DNA of 64,000 nucleotides from Acanthochromis polyacanthus (GCF_021347895.1 NC_067135.1:1647820-1711819), one strand, 5' to 3'; positions 10,136 to 22,430 are shown, numbered from the stretch's first letter. Program-made: numbers and translations. The notes: generated by a model not told the origin, from the sequence alone.

Positions 10136-10569
10136 GACAGAAGAGCAGAACTATCTGTGGTGATGCCTGCAGGACACAGCCTCAGTGACTAAGTGTGGTT
10201 AAACAGTCCAAGATTTCATGCAGATTCCTTGAGCTAATTAGATCTAAAGTGCCCCCTGCTCCTTCCTCACCAAATTTTCTGGATGGGGACGTTGTGGGAA
10301 GACTTCTGAGTAAAACTAGGATGTGGTTTTTTGTGCTGCTTCTCAAGGTTGTTGTGTGACAGCTTAATTAGAGCTCAGTTTCATCAGAACTCTGTTTTTA
10401 GCTGCATGTTTGAAGGAAGAACAGGGAGAAGAAAGTTTCTCTAAACCAAAAGAGCTGCTTTTGTTGAAGGTCGATGGTTTGAATGCTCAGGTTTACCTTT
10501 GAGCAGCGGATCAGACAGATTTTATTCAGTCTTCATAAATGTCTTCAATGAGGCTAAAAATGGAAGTTC

Positions 10570-10680
10570 TATAGAATATTTTGGAAAGTTCCGAGAAGTG
10601 TCTACAAATGGATGGATCCATATCGCTACTAAAATACAATCTTTGGTTGACATTTCACCAACATGTAGACACTGTAGAAA
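10570..10680 (-). repeat. Family A repeat, inverted copy beside array 2
   Basis: Words match inverted family A: gaagtgtctacaaatggatg, gatccatatcgctactaaaa, caatctttggttgacatttc. Together with 11725-11860 it brackets the second 18-bp array. Confidence 0.65.
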
Positions 10681-10708
10681 CGGTTTGTAACTTTGCTCAT
10701 ACAACACC

Positions 10709-11718
10709 AACATCCAGACCTCTATGAACATCTAGACCTCTGAACATCTAGACCTCTATGAACACCTAGACCTCTATGAACACCTAGACCTCTATGAACA
10801 CCTAGACCTCTGTGAACACCTAGACCTCTATGAACATCTAGACCTCTATGAACACCTAGACCTCTATGAACACCTAGACCTCTATGAACATCTAGACCTC
10901 TATGAACATCTAGACCTCTGTGAACACCTAGACCTCTATGAACATCTAGACCTCTATGAACATCTAGACCTCTGTGAACATCTAGACCTCTATGAACATC
11001 TAGACCTCTGTGAACACCTAGACCTCTATGAACATCTAGACCTCTATGAACATCTAGACCTCTGTGAAAACCTAGACCTCTGTGAACACCTAGACCTCTA
11101 TGAACATCTAGACCTCTATGAACATCTAGACCTCTGTGAACACCTAGACCTCTATGAACATCTAGACCTCTATGAACATCTAGACCTCTGTGAACACCTA
11201 GACCTCTGTGAACATCTAGACCTCTATGAACACCTAGACCTCTGTGAACATCTAGACCTCTATGAACATCTAGACCTCTATGAACATCTAGACCTCTGTG
11301 AACATCTAGACCTCTATGAACACCTAGACCTCTATGAACATCTAGACCTCTATGAACATCTAGACCTCTATGAACATCTAGACCTCTATGAACATCTAGA
11401 CCTCTGTGAACACCTAGACCTCTATGAACATCTAGACCTCTATGAACATCTAGACCTCTGTGAACACCTAGACCTCTATGAACATCTAGACCTCTATGAA
11501 CACCTAGACCTCTATGAACACCTAGACCTCTATGAACACCTAGACCTCTATGAACATCTAGACCTCTGAACATCTAGACCTCTATGAACACCTAGACCTC
11601 TGTGAACACCTAGACCTCTATGAACACCTAGACCTCTATGAACACCTAGACCTCTATGAACATCTAGACCTCTATGAACATCTAGACCTCTATGAACATC
11701 TAGACCTCTATGAACACC
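10709..11718 (-). repeat. 18-bp minisatellite, array 2
   Basis: About 56 tandem copies of tagacctctatgaaca(t/c)c or tagacctctgtgaaca(t/c)c, the reverse complement of array 1. Because 18 is a multiple of 3, a 283-residue open frame of six-residue repeats runs through it on the minus strand. This is a product of periodicity and is not called a gene. The unit is almost free of CpG, unlike array 1. Confidence 0.97.
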
Positions 11719-11870
11719 AGTTCCAGGTTCCTACCAATGAGTCCACATCAACATTTAGTCTAAATATCTAAAAAGTGGAACCTTGTCTGGTCAGACTTGC
11801 AAAACATCAGATTCTGCTGATGTTGGAGCCTCTAAAGTTGGAGAAATGAACACCATAGAAACATTTCCTG
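11719..11870 (+). repeat. Family A repeat, copy beside array 2
   Basis: The right flank of array 2 (ttcctaccaatgagtccaca, tcaacatttagtctaaatat) is the reverse complement of the left flank of array 1 (4060-4110). It runs into the family A blocks ggaaccttgtctggtcagac and cagattctgctgatgttgga. The minisatellite and its flank therefore belong to one element. Confidence 0.8.
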
Positions 11871-12167
11871 ATGTTTTGGGTGAGAAACAGCAGTAAACAC
11901 ACTAAAAGACAGCAGAGTGAAGCTGTAGAGTGGAATTTGATGTTAATGAATGTCTGTGATCCATGTGATGTCCAGATGTGAGTGAAGCCGGTTTATTAAC
12001 CGACACGTCGCTGTTTGATCTCCGCATTAGCTGTTTGTTTCTTCAGGAACGTTTTGAGGAAATAAAAATTTGGGTGGACCAGTCTTTGAGGGTGTTATTT
12101 GGCTTAAAAAAAGACAGGGATTTGGTGTTGAAAATCCTCCTCAGATGAGTTTTGGTATTGGTCGTTG

Positions 12168-12325
12168 GAATAAGATAAGAAAAGATAAGATAAGATAAGA
12201 TAGACTTTATTGATCTCACAAAGGAGAAATTTTCTGTTACAGGGCTCTTAGGAACAAAAAACAGAGGAGTGCAAAAAGTCACGAAGGTGCAAGTACAAGA
12301 CAATATGGAAATAAAGACAAGATGG
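12168..12325 (+). repeat. Probable retroelement 3' end with GATAA microsatellite
   Basis: A (gataa)n run is followed by gactttattgatctcacaaa and ggagaaattttctgttac, then gtgcaagtacaagacaatat. This word pattern is common at ends of fish LINE/SINE copies, but the exact family is not identified. No coding. Confidence 0.4.
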
Positions 12326-13229
12326 ATGATAGCAGCAGCGAGTAGTTGTGTGAAAAGTATTGAGGAAAATTACCCTAGTTAAGAGTAAAAAGATGTTCTT
12401 TATATTAGCCATTAGAAAACTCACAGTTTGTCGGTGAAGATTGTTCGTTTTCAGACAACTTCTGAACGCAATGAAGTCATGGGTTTCATGTCAGCAAATG
12501 TGGATTGATCATGAGAATCTCTGGAGTGTTTTGACGAAGATGCAGACGTTATTTATGTGCCGCCGCCGACTCCGTCTGTGGTGATTTCTGAGTCATTTCA
12601 CCAGAATTTAGTTCCGTCTTCTCCCTTGTGGCCATCAGAAGCTCAACAGGGAACCGTTGTGCTGCTACTGCCGAGTCAGAGATGGTTTGAATTATCAGAT
12701 ATCTGGTCGTGTTGGAGCAGACAGACCGATGGCGACATCTGATGACGCAACGCGACCGAGGGATTAAAGGAGCTGCTTTGACGTGACAAACAAACCTCCA
12801 GATGAGGAAGAAGGAGAAGCAGCAGGAGGAGAAGCTGCTGTAGGATGGAGACGTTTTCCTGACATAAACCAGTGATGGATGGAGGAGGGAAACAGTGACG
12901 CTGTGGGATCAGGAGGGATGGTGTTCTGTGGTGGAGACGAGATGATCAACACACAAACTGAAAATAAAGACAAGATGGATGATCTCCACTTGTTCTTCTC
13001 CCCAACATGTTATTTTCTCATCGTCAGCTATTTGCTCAGTTTGCTGAGCTTCTCTCTGTCCTGTTAATTCTCACCAGAGGATATTCTACTCTTCGTTTTC
13101 TGCTAGTTTTCACTTTTTCTGTGGGTCTTTTTGGTTTGAAATCTCCAGCTTGTGTGAATTAAGGCCCTGAAAATCTACTAACTTAAAGAAGTGTTTTCAA
13201 AAGCATCATAACTGAGGACGCTCATTCTG
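12326..13229. other. Unique non-coding sequence
   Basis: No gene or repeat is recognised. Short open frames on both strands (12557-12742, 12764-13067) have no domain features or splice support. Confidence 0.35.
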
Positions 13230-13231
13230 TA

Positions 13232-14855
13232 CAGTGCCTATCATAAGTATTCACCCCCTTTGATGTTTTACCCTTTTATTGCTTTCATAAATCAATCATG
13301 GTCAATGAAATTTAGCTTTTTTAACAAAAACAGTTATTGGAAAAAACTCTTTAATGTCAAAGTGAAAACAGATTTCTATAAAGTAATGTTAATGAAAGAA
13401 AATTATGTAAATGAAAATAATTGCATAATTATTCACCCCCTTCAAGTCAGTATTTAGTAGATCACCTTTGGCTGCAATCACAGCAGTGAGTCTGTGTGGA
13501 TAGGTCTCAGTCAGTCTGCACATCTGCCCACTGCAATTCTGCTCCATTCTTCTTTGCAAAACTGCTCAAGCTCTGTCAGGTTGTGTGGGTATCGAGCATG
13601 AACAGCCCTTTTCAAGTACAGCCACAAATTCTCTATAGGATTGAGGTCTGGGCTTTGACTCGGCCACTCCAGAACATTTACCTGGTTCTTTTTTAACCAT
13701 TCCTGTGTAGCTTTTGCAGTATGTTTTGGATCATTGTCTTGCTGGAAAATAAATCTTCTCCCAAGACATAGTTCTCTTACAGACTGAAAAAGATTGTCCC
13801 CCAGGATTTCAGTGTATTTTGCAGCATTCATTCTGCCCTCTATCTTTACAAGCCTTCCAGGTCCAGTAGCTGAGAAACATCCCCACAGCATGATGCTGCC
13901 ACCACCATGCTTCACAGTGGGGATGGTGTGTTTTTGGTGATGTGCAGTGTTTGGTTTCTGCCAAACATGGCGTCTTGTCTGATGGCCAAAAAGCTCAATT
14001 TTGGTCTCATCAGACCAAAGAATCTTCTTCCACTTGACCATGGAGTCTTCCACGTGCTTTTTGGCAAACTCTAGTCCAGATCTAATATGACTTTTCTTCA
14101 ACAGTGGCTTTCTCATTGCCACTCTCCCATAAAGCTTTGACCGGTGAAGAACCCGGGCAGCAGTTGCTACATGCACAGTCTCTCCCATCTCAGCAGCTGA
14201 AGCTTGTAACTCCTTCAGAGTAGTTGTAGGGTCTTGGTGGCTTCTCTCACTAGTCTCCTACTTGCACGGTCACTCAGTTTACGAGGGCGGCCTGATCTAG
14301 GCAGATTCACACGAGTGCCATATTCCTTCCATTTCTTGATAATTGATTTCACTGAACTCTGGGGGATGTTCAGTGCCTTGGAAATGTTTTTGTAACATCC
14401 CCTGAATTGTACTTCTCAGTAACCCTTTCCCTGAGTTGCTTAGAGTGTTCTTCTGTCTTCATGGTGTAATGGTATCCAGGAATACTGATCAACCACTCTC
14501 TGGACCCTTCAGACAGCTGTTTTACAACTCAATCACTTGAAACACACCCACACCACTCAGGTGATCTTCATTTCACTAATTGTGAGACTATTGGCAACAA
14601 TTTGAAGGACCTCTATTGAATTAGACCATTAAATTAAAAAGGGGGTGAATAATTATGCAAACAATTATTTTTATTTATATAATTTTCTTTCATTAACATT
14701 ACTTTATAGAAATCTGTTTTCACTTTGACATTAAAGAGTTTTTTCCAATATTTTTTTTTTTGTTAACAAAGCTAAATTTTATTGACCATGATTGATTTAT
14801 GAAAGCAATAAAAGGGTAAAACATCAAAGGGGGTGAATACTTATGCTAGGCACTG
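13232..14855 (-). mobile_element. Full-length Tc1-like transposon, IR/DR type
   Basis: The element is bounded by TA dinucleotides (13230-13231, 14856-14857). The left end cagtgcctatcataagtatt and the right end (minus strand) cagtgcctagcataagtatt open near-identical inverted repeats of roughly 210 bp, interrupted only by small indels. Each terminal repeat carries the direct motif attcacccccttt at its outer end and again near its inner end (about 13430 and 14640). That is the IR/DR layout of Tc1-family elements, where transposase binds both repeats. The terminal identity is high while the gene is broken, which suggests a recently mobile, trans-mobilised copy. Confidence 0.93.
13440..14462 (-). 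pseudogene. Tc1-like transposase, frameshifted
   Basis: The start codon lies at 14460-14462 (MKTEEHSKQLRERVTEKY...). The frame breaks near 14390, so the N-terminal paired-type helix-turn-helix (IIKKWKEYGTRVNLPRSGRP) is in another frame. The catalytic part, 13511-14188, is open for 225 residues. It shows the DDE triad: the first Asp in LWSDETKIELFGH, the second in FQQDNDPKHTA, and Glu in SPDLNPIENLW, with about 34 residues between the last two (DD34E). A further frameshift near 13520 separates the usual C-terminus (TETYPHRLTAVIAAKG). A normal family member is about 340 residues. At least two or three breaks make it inactive. Confidence 0.9.
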
Positions 14856-14894
14856 TATCTACAGTAAAAACTGAAAGTTACTATAGACGAAGAA

Positions 14895-15475
14895 TCACAT
14901 GATTTTCATCCAGAATCGTCCGAAAAGATTAAAAAAATCATCCAGAAGGATTTAGAGCTTGTCTGAAGTTACTTTAAAGTTGTTCAAAAAGACTCCAAAA
15001 TTGCCAAAATGATTCAAAATTGCCTGAAGGTTTTAAAAATTGTCTGAAAAAAGTTTTTAAAAAATAGGTCAAAATTGTGGTAAAAACATCAAATTTGTTT
15101 AAAATGACTCAAGACTGTTAAAAATCAGTTAAAACTGTCCAAATGATCTCAAAATACCAAGATTTAGTGTTTAGATTGTGATGCCTGGAGTGGATGTAAA
15201 ACTGCCAAAATTATCCAGGATTAGGTCAAAAATTTTGCAAAACAATTTAAAAATGATGAAGATTAGTTAAAAATCGTCCAAACTGACTCAAATCTGATCC
15301 AGAACAATTTGAATTTTTTTCTAAAATGACTTTAAACTTCTTCAAAAAGACTCCAGCATTGACAAAATGACTGAAACCATCCAAAAATAGTTAAAATTTG
15401 TCCAAAATGGGTCAAAATTGTCAAAAATCAGTTTAAAAATGATGCAAAAAAAATTCCAGATGACCTCAAAATACC
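14895..15475. repeat. Degenerate TGACTCAAA/CCAAAATG-type repeat
   Basis: Irregular AT-rich units such as tgtccaaaatgggtcaaaat and ttaaaaatgatgcaa. It includes a word (gtgatgcctggagtggatgt) shared with 9776-9800. Confidence 0.6.
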
Positions 15476-15479
15476 AAAA

Positions 15480-16660
15480 TTTTAAAAGAAAGCCTTTTAG
15501 ATGATAAAGTAGTTATTAGTTTTCTGCTATTGTAGTCATGTAAAACTTCCATATCTGACTGTGTTTCTCTGGTTTCATCACTAACTTTCGGAATCAGGAG
15601 AACCTGAAACAAGCAGATTGTTTGAGCTTTGTTGTCTGGAAGCAGAACTCTGTTATGACCCAGTTTAATGTTGGTCGGTGATTCTGGTGAAGGTCTGAGG
15701 AAAGTTTGGGTTCTGTTTACGTGAATGTAACCACCTTAGCTGAAGACCGACTTCTTCAAACTCCATCCTGAAGCTGCATCTTTCTGATGGAGGATCACTG
15801 GTGGTTTTACCGGCAGCTTTCTGTGAAACGTCCCACTGACGGTCACAACGCATCACCAAAGTATTAGCCTGCTCTGCACGTGCTCAGTGCGTATGCGTCC
15901 AACAAGCCGTTTCCCACAAACATCATGAACACACACTCTCTGCTGTTAATCAGCGGTTTATAGATAACACATGTAGCTGCATGATGACACGGAAAAAAGC
16001 GGGTTCATCAGGTCAGCGCGGTGTGAAAGCATCCAGTGTGTGTGTGTTCGACGGTTCATTAGCGCGCCGTGTTCGGTTATGAGAGCGCATTTGTGTTAAA
16101 TCAGGTTTTACGAGTGTGTGAGTGAACAGTCAGTGTGTTGCTGGAGGTGAGGAGGCAAATAGAGACATCTGGGCTCAATGACTCAGCGCTCTGAGTGTTT
16201 TCAGGCTTTCTGTAACTCGTCTTTTAATCTTCATGCCTCACGCTTCTGCTGAATCTCATCATCGGTGGTGGGAAAAGTTCAAACTCAGGTCTCGATGTTA
16301 TGTTTAAAAAACAACAACAATAGATGTCATAGTTCTGAGCTGAATCATCGGATCTTCTACTTTCCAACAGTCCTTGAACTAACCAGCCTTCATGTGAAGC
16401 TCAATAGTAAAAATGTACAGAATCTGAGGTGAAAATCACTTTATTACCTCAGTGGAGTCATGTGACGATCGCCGTACGTTTGTTATCAACATTACTCAAA
16501 AACAGATTAATGGATTTGGATGAAAGTTTATGGAAGATCAGAAATGACACAACCCAGAGGAAAATTTTACTGCTCAAAGCTTGCTCTTCTACAACTCAGG
16601 AGACAAATTTGAGATTCTCATGTCAGCCTCATTTTAGTTTCTATTTTGTCTAAAGGTTTC
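15480..16660. other. Unique non-coding sequence
   Basis: No exon is recognised. The 15880-16230 part is CpG-retaining (cattagcgcgccgtgttcgg) and repeat-free, a possible regulatory stretch. Confidence 0.3.
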
Positions 16661-16849
16661 TCATATGTTTCTCCTAAAATTCACTAGGAGAAATAGGTGA
16701 GACAGGATAATTAGAGGGAGTCATACTTGAGACTTGTGGGAGATACCTTGCTAATCTCAATACAGTGTTTTTAATGGCTCCTTTATTTCTCCTCTGGAAA
16801 AGAAAATGAACAATAGTGGAGCTCCTACAGAGCAATATGTGAGACTCAC

Positions 16850-16950
16850 TCACAGCTCCACATGAGCACGACAGACTCAGAATCAAACCACAGCCTTCTG
16901 GGTGTGAGACAGCCACTCTACCCACTGAGCTATGCATATATTAATCTGCA
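16850..16950 (-). mobile_element. tRNA-like SINE head, second family
   Basis: On the minus strand, gcatagctcagtgggtagag resembles a tRNA A box and gtggtttgattctg a B box, at about normal tRNA spacing. Acceptor-stem complementarity is not apparent, so this is a tRNA-derived repeat rather than a tRNA gene. Flanks at 16690-16850 and 17360-17720 are rich in gagatctc words that may belong to the same or another old element. Confidence 0.45.
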
Positions 16951-17040
16951 CACACACACACCTTACAAATGCTGCAACAAATAAGAAGTTTCCAGGATAC
17001 AGCCTAAACATCTTGAGGTACTTATAATAATATATGGTGA

Positions 17041-17275
17041 CTTCAATCATGTCACCCTCTCCTCCCACTTGACTGGATTTATCATTCTAAACACCACGGA
17101 TCATCCACTCATAATATCGTGATGGGCCTCTCTCTGGACTGCAGGACGGAAAGATATAGAAGATCTTTGTACCCACAGTGATCAGGCTTTATAATTCTAT
17201 AGCAAATAGTAGATGAGCTGACAGACAAATGAATTTCCCTTTTGGGATGAATAAAGTAATCTGAATCTTTATTAA
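17041..17275 (+). mobile_element. Probable LINE 3'-end relic
   Basis: It ends tgaatttcccttttgggatg, aataaagtaatctgaatctt, a pattern typical of 3' termini of fish non-LTR retrotransposons. The upstream 180 bp is non-coding. The family was not determined. Confidence 0.4.
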
Positions 17276-18365
17276 TTAATTTAAAAAAATATCATGTGGA
17301 TTACAATAAAGTCAACATGATAGATGATTAAAAACAACCAAAACGTTGATCTGAGTCTGAGAATTCAGTGAGCGCTTGTGGAGATCTCTTCAGTTGTTCT
17401 CTCTGAGCTTAGTATGAGATGCATGAACTGAAGCTGGGATGAGAACAGATGGAGTTCTTAGAGAGAGCTCTCTGATTTCTCTGCCTGAGATCACAAAGAG
17501 ACACAAAAGTTGAGAAACTCTGAGAATTATATGAGAGCTTGTTGAGATCTCTTCTGAAACTTTAAAGGAGACTAAACTGAGATTTAGTGCATCTTATTGC
17601 TCAGGAGAAAAAAAATGAGACACAGGAGAAATAAGCCTTAGTCTCAGTTTGGTGTCACACAGATCTCAAAGTTGTCTAGGAGAAGTAAATGAGACATTTT
17701 TGAGATCTCTTTTTGAATTTTCTTTTCCTCTGGGAAAGACCAAGTGATGAGATTTTAGCAGTGATGCTGCTTATAGTCTGGATCCACTGATTTGTTAAGG
17801 ATTTCTGTCTTGTTTTTGTCATTTTGTGCCTCTTTTTTTATCATTTTGACTTGTTTTTGTCATTTTATGTCTTTATGAATTCATTTGGTGTCACATTTTG
17901 GTTGTTTTGTGTCATTTTGTGATTAGATTCTGGCAGTGATGCGGCCAAAGTGAAACGTCTTCCTGCAGTCATGGTTGTTTTATAGCTGTCTATAGAGGTG
18001 CAGTGGAAAGTGAGATGGAAACAAAACACGACCATAAACAGCTTGAAATTTAAATAGTTTGTTAGTGATAGAAAATGAAGCCAGTGGAGCTAAAGGTTGT
18101 CATTCTTGTCTTAGGCCAAGTTGGAGGAACAACCTGAAGACAGAAAAAGGCAAACTGGGAGAAAACCAAAGAAGAAAACATTCAGAACCATCAAAGGTAA
18201 ACAAAAGCACATTACTAGCTTGTAATTTTCACATATGTGAAAGAAGACACTCAAATGAAAACTTTAATTTGTGTTAAAGACTTTACAAAATACTGGAAAT
18301 CTTGAAATTCAATTAGAAAATGTAAATGAACAGTTTAGCTCAGTTTTGAAGGATAACAATACAGT
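17276..18365. other. Non-coding sequence with gagatctc-rich and T-rich stretches
   Basis: 17360-17720 is rich in agagatctctt/tgagatctc words. 17800-17930 holds a short ttttgtcattttgtg-type low-complexity run. No gene is recognised. Confidence 0.35.
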
Positions 18366-18370
18366 AAATT

Positions 18371-18611
18371 ACACTGTAAAAAATACAGTTTTTAACACTT
18401 AATAGATTCTCTGTTTTGTTAAATCACAAATAATAAGTAGTGGAATCACAGAAAACAGGTGTTACTTTAAACGTTGCCTTATGAACATGAAATTATGGTT
18501 TTACAATATTTAATGCGATTAGACACTATTCACATTTTTTTACTTTTTTGAATGTGACAGTATGTGACTGTTTTTACATTTTTTAGTGAACTGAATTTTA
18601 TTTACAGTGTA
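18371..18611. mobile_element. Candidate MITE with ACACTGTAAA ends
   Basis: The left end acactgtaaaaaatacag and the right end gaattttatttacagtgt are imperfect inverted repeats around about 200 bp of AT-rich non-coding DNA. No clear target duplication was resolved. Confidence 0.45.
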
Positions 18612-18969
18612 CAGGACGATCTCCATTAACTACAAGGTAAAGCGAGCGCTCCGAGATAACAAGTTTTACTTCACAAACACAGACTGTAGCCGTAATAATA
18701 AAACCGAACAAATTAGCAATAAACACAGTTATTCACCAACGCTGCTCGTTTCCCAGAATTCATGATCGGTTACTTTCCCAGCTGGATCTCTTTCTCTCCA
18801 CGGCAACGGCTGCCTCGCTCGCCCACGCAAAACACACACACAAAACACACACATTTCTGAAAATTTCCCCAGAGACTTCTGTACCGAATCAGATCTAAAA
18901 CGGCAATTACAGTAATGCCGGTCGACACATTAATGTTTCTGCATTCAGCGTAAATACCAGGGGAAAAAT

Positions 18970-18973
<4 letters not shown>

Positions 18974-19050
<77 letters not shown>

Positions 19051-19188
19051 CACACACGTTTTACTGATATCTCTGTGGGGACATGAGGCCTTTTAACCGA
19101 ATCATAACCACAAGTTTTGTGCCAAAGTGAGGACCAGCCAGGATGAAAGTCAAGGTCAAGGTTGTCCTCACAAAACTAGATGGACATA

Positions 19189-19245
<57 letters not shown>
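18974..19245. repeat. Two CA microsatellites around a dispersed repeat
   Basis: (CA)n runs at about 18974-19057 and 19190-19245 bracket a block (atctctgtggggacatgagg, ...gttgtcctcacaaaactaga). A relative of that block is at 21368-21490, also ending in a CA-rich tract (atctgtgaggacatgatgcc). The dinucleotides travel with the block. Confidence 0.85.
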
Positions 19246-19247
<2 letters not shown>

Positions 19248-19904
19248 ACTCATTTAGCTTACAAAGAGGGGACCCTTTGAAGTCCAGCATCAGGGGTCCA
19301 GGGTTTCTGGTCATTTTAAAGAAACAAAATTACATAGAAAATTGTCTTTTAAGGTCTTCCTTCATAATATTACTTTATTTATCGAAAACCAAAAAAGCCA
19401 AGAGTGGAGCAGCAACCCTGACCAACATCTACCGTGCTACTTAAACAGTTAGCCACTGTAGCCTGCAATGGAACTGCATGTGTTGACACAAAGTAAATTT
19501 GTTCACAAATATTCCAAAAGGCACCATATCCACTTAATAAACTCAAGGGAGTCATCAACTTCAGTCAGAGTTCTGTTTCTAAAGATCAACGTAAGTCGAT
19601 TTTTGCTGTGAGTCGCAGCTTCGTCTCTTCCGTGCATCATGATATCCATCAGTTCTTCATAAAGTCATGAATACCAACGACTTTCATCATGTATGAATCA
19701 TTTTACTAGAAGATAACAGAATGCTGTAATGGACTGATACTGTTGTTGATGTTGAGGTTTCAGTGTTTATTGTTCAGTTCCAGATTTACCTGATGTCAGT
19801 GAACGTGTCATGTTTAGCTAGCTCACATCTGATTGGCTGAGAGTCAGCAGTAGAGAGAGCTGGGAACGGTGGCTAATTCTGGAGCTAAGTTATGGGGTTT
19901 TTCT

Positions 19905-20125
19905 AGTTATTTTGTCATTGGCTACGGCCCAGAGTAGAACCCTCTGTACTCATTTTGTTTCTTTTTTGGTCATTTTCAGTACATTTTGTGAGAATTTTAG
20001 GTGTTTTTGTAGTGATTTTGTGCATTTCCAGGGTCATTTTGTGTCTTTTGTGGCTGTTTTCAGTCTGTTTGTGGTCATCTTAGGTGTTTTGTGGTCATTT
20101 TGTGTGTCTCTGTGGTAATTTTCTA
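19905..20125. repeat. T-rich TTTTGTGTCATTTT low-complexity array
   Basis: Degenerate ttttggtcattttcagt/ttttgtgtctttt units, same style as 23455-24050 and, inverted, 25980-26270 and 54465-54585. Confidence 0.7.
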
Positions 20126-20130
20126 CAATT

Positions 20131-20535
20131 CTACAATGTCCTTTAGCAGACGCTTTTGTCCAAAGCGACGTACAACACAAGCAAGAATTCAGACATCAGG
20201 AAAAACCTGTAGGAAGTAAAAAAGTGCTTCAAGTGCAATTGGTCAAAGGTGTTGCCATCAAGTTGCAGAAGAATTGCTAACCACCCCCCACCCCCCTTTT
20301 TGTTTGTTTGTTTTTTCAAACTTTGTCAGCGCTAAATATGTGCTGGGTTTTGGACCACCTGACTTATTCTACCCCTAAGGTGGAGTCAGATTAAGTGCCT
20401 AGGTGTTCTCTGAACAATTGAGTCTTCAATTGTCTCTTAAAAGTAGAAAGGGACTCAGCAGAACGCACAGAGTTTGGTAGTTTGTTCCACCATTTGGGAA
20501 CAACAGTGGAGAAGAGTCTGGTTAGAGATTTTTGA
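20131..20535 (+). mobile_element. Old fish-type interspersed retroelement copy
   Basis: It carries the widespread fish word pattern cctttagcagacgcttttgt, ccaaagcgacgtacaac. About 330 bp on are tagtttgttccaccatttgg and acagtggagaagagtctggt, which usually accompany it. It is non-coding with no clear ends; the family name is not assigned. Confidence 0.5.
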
Positions 20536-20559
20536 ATTCAGTGAACCAGCAGAGAACCA

Positions 20560-22285
20560 GATAAAGTCTCACTCATTCATCAGAGGGTCACTACAATATG
20601 TTGACCTGTTTTTACATCCTGACCCATGTTGGTTGGTGTTTCTGTTCCCAGTGTTTTATTCTGTCTAACTTCACTTCCATGGAGACGCTTTCCTTTTCTT
20701 CCAAGCATCAGAAGAGTCTGACTTACGCTGGGAGCCATGATGAAGGTAAAAAGTTAGTGAATGTAGACAATCCAAGGTGGAGTACAACCAGAGAATGGAA
20801 ACAAAGCCGTCTGATAGCACCGTGTGACGACGTATTCATCCGCTCATCAACTAGTTCCAGTAACCAGATCTGATGTGACGATGAAACGCTGGAGGTCGAG
20901 GACGTTGTAAACTGAGGACTTCCTGTAGTTTTAGTTGCAACATCTTGCCGTAGCAAGACAACCGTAGCATCAGGAGCAACTAGTTAATTTTTCTGTGAAA
21001 GAACCAAAGTACATGATTCATGTGTTTCAGGGAAATTCTAAATTATAGGAGTCACTGGAAACTCCAGACTGATGCGATGTACGTGGTCTTTACTAGTGGA
21101 TGGAAACTTTTGTTTATGACTAGATTTTAGTCATAGAAACAATATTTTTGAAATAATATTTTTAAATGGTTTAACACTTTATTACAAAAGTAATTTCATT
21201 TCTCACTAGGGGTTCTAACATTGTGCTGTATTATTGTTCCATTGCAGAATGTGAATTTCAAACTGAGTGTTTGTCATCCTGTGATTTAAGATTCGATTTG
21301 CTCTTTCTGAATTCATTTTAAAAAGCAAAGCCTCTCATTTCATGCATGTTAAACACACACAGCGCTGTATTCCTGTATCTGTGAGGACATGATGCCCTTT
21401 AACCGAGTCTAAACCACAAGCCAGAATGTCCTCGCTTTCCAAAAATGTTTAAAAATCAAAAAGTAGACACACACACACTCACACACACGTCATAACAATA
21501 CCTCGAACACACAGCGATCAGCTCTCTGCTAAGCCTTAATAATGGGCTCCAGTATGGTTCAGTTTTCTTCATATGTGGTCAGGAACAAAGCAGGAATGAG
21601 CAGCTGGCAGAGCTTCACACAAACGCACAGTAGTCAGTAGAAAAGAGAATCTGCAGCTTCGGCCGCAGCTATTTTTGGGGAATATTAGTAAAACACACAG
21701 TGGATGCAAAGCGAAGGAGATGAAGAGATAGATAGCAGATGAGACGATAGATGGACCACAGGCATCCAGAGATGAATAATGCGGTCGCCCCGGAGCTCAG
21801 AGGACATTTCCACTTTTAAATCAAGTTACTTTAACAAATGTTTTGTGTGCTGGTCAGACAAAAAAGAATCTCCAACATCCAAATTCCAACAGTCGGAAAA
21901 ACGATTTGATATTCCAGTCGAGTTATGATGGTTTTCTAAAAAAGAACAGGAACTAGTAGCCAAATTCAGGCTGACATAAAGTAAAATTGTACATGACGAC
22001 CCACAGAAACGGAGTTTGAAAGCGAGCCAGCATCTGAATCTGCTAAACCTTCATCCCTAACAGCCGCTGGACAGACTTAGCTGCCACAAACAGAGCAGTT
22101 TGGAGGGTGTCGTCTTGCTTTCTGAGGTTTCCCAACAACAAAAACACGAGAAGTGTGCAGACGTGTTAGCATGCCTGGCTAGCACGCTGCAGTAGCATCT
22201 TTGCATTAATCCCAAAAACAACATGCGATGAATTGTGGGTTACAAGTTTAAATCAAAACAGGTTTTACAGCAAATGTTGTGATTT
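20560..22285. other. Mostly unique non-coding sequence
   Basis: No gene is recognised. It includes the CA-associated block at 21368-21490; the remainder is unique on visual reading. Confidence 0.3.
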
Positions 22286-22289
22286 TTTT

Positions 22290-22430
22290 AATGGACTTTT
22301 TCCATCGTTTCTGGGCCTCATCACTTCATCAGTCCAGCAGATAGAACCAGGGCATTTTAGGCTGTCCAGTCCAGGTGTCACAGTCTAAAGAATAAATCTG
22401 AAACTATGATGTATCCCATAATACTGAGGC
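22290..22430 (+). repeat. Dispersed repeat family B
   Basis: Best-preserved B copy: taatggactttttccatcgt, catcagtccagcagatagaa, ccaggtgtcacagtctaaag, gatgtatcccataatactga. It matches parts at 7560, 24650, 51880 and 59960. Confidence 0.6.

Noticed and set aside
10722..11573. 283-residue minus-strand open frame of six-residue repeats
   Set aside because: It is the translation of an 18-bp tandem array; the period is a multiple of three, and sister arrays with 19-bp units break the frame.
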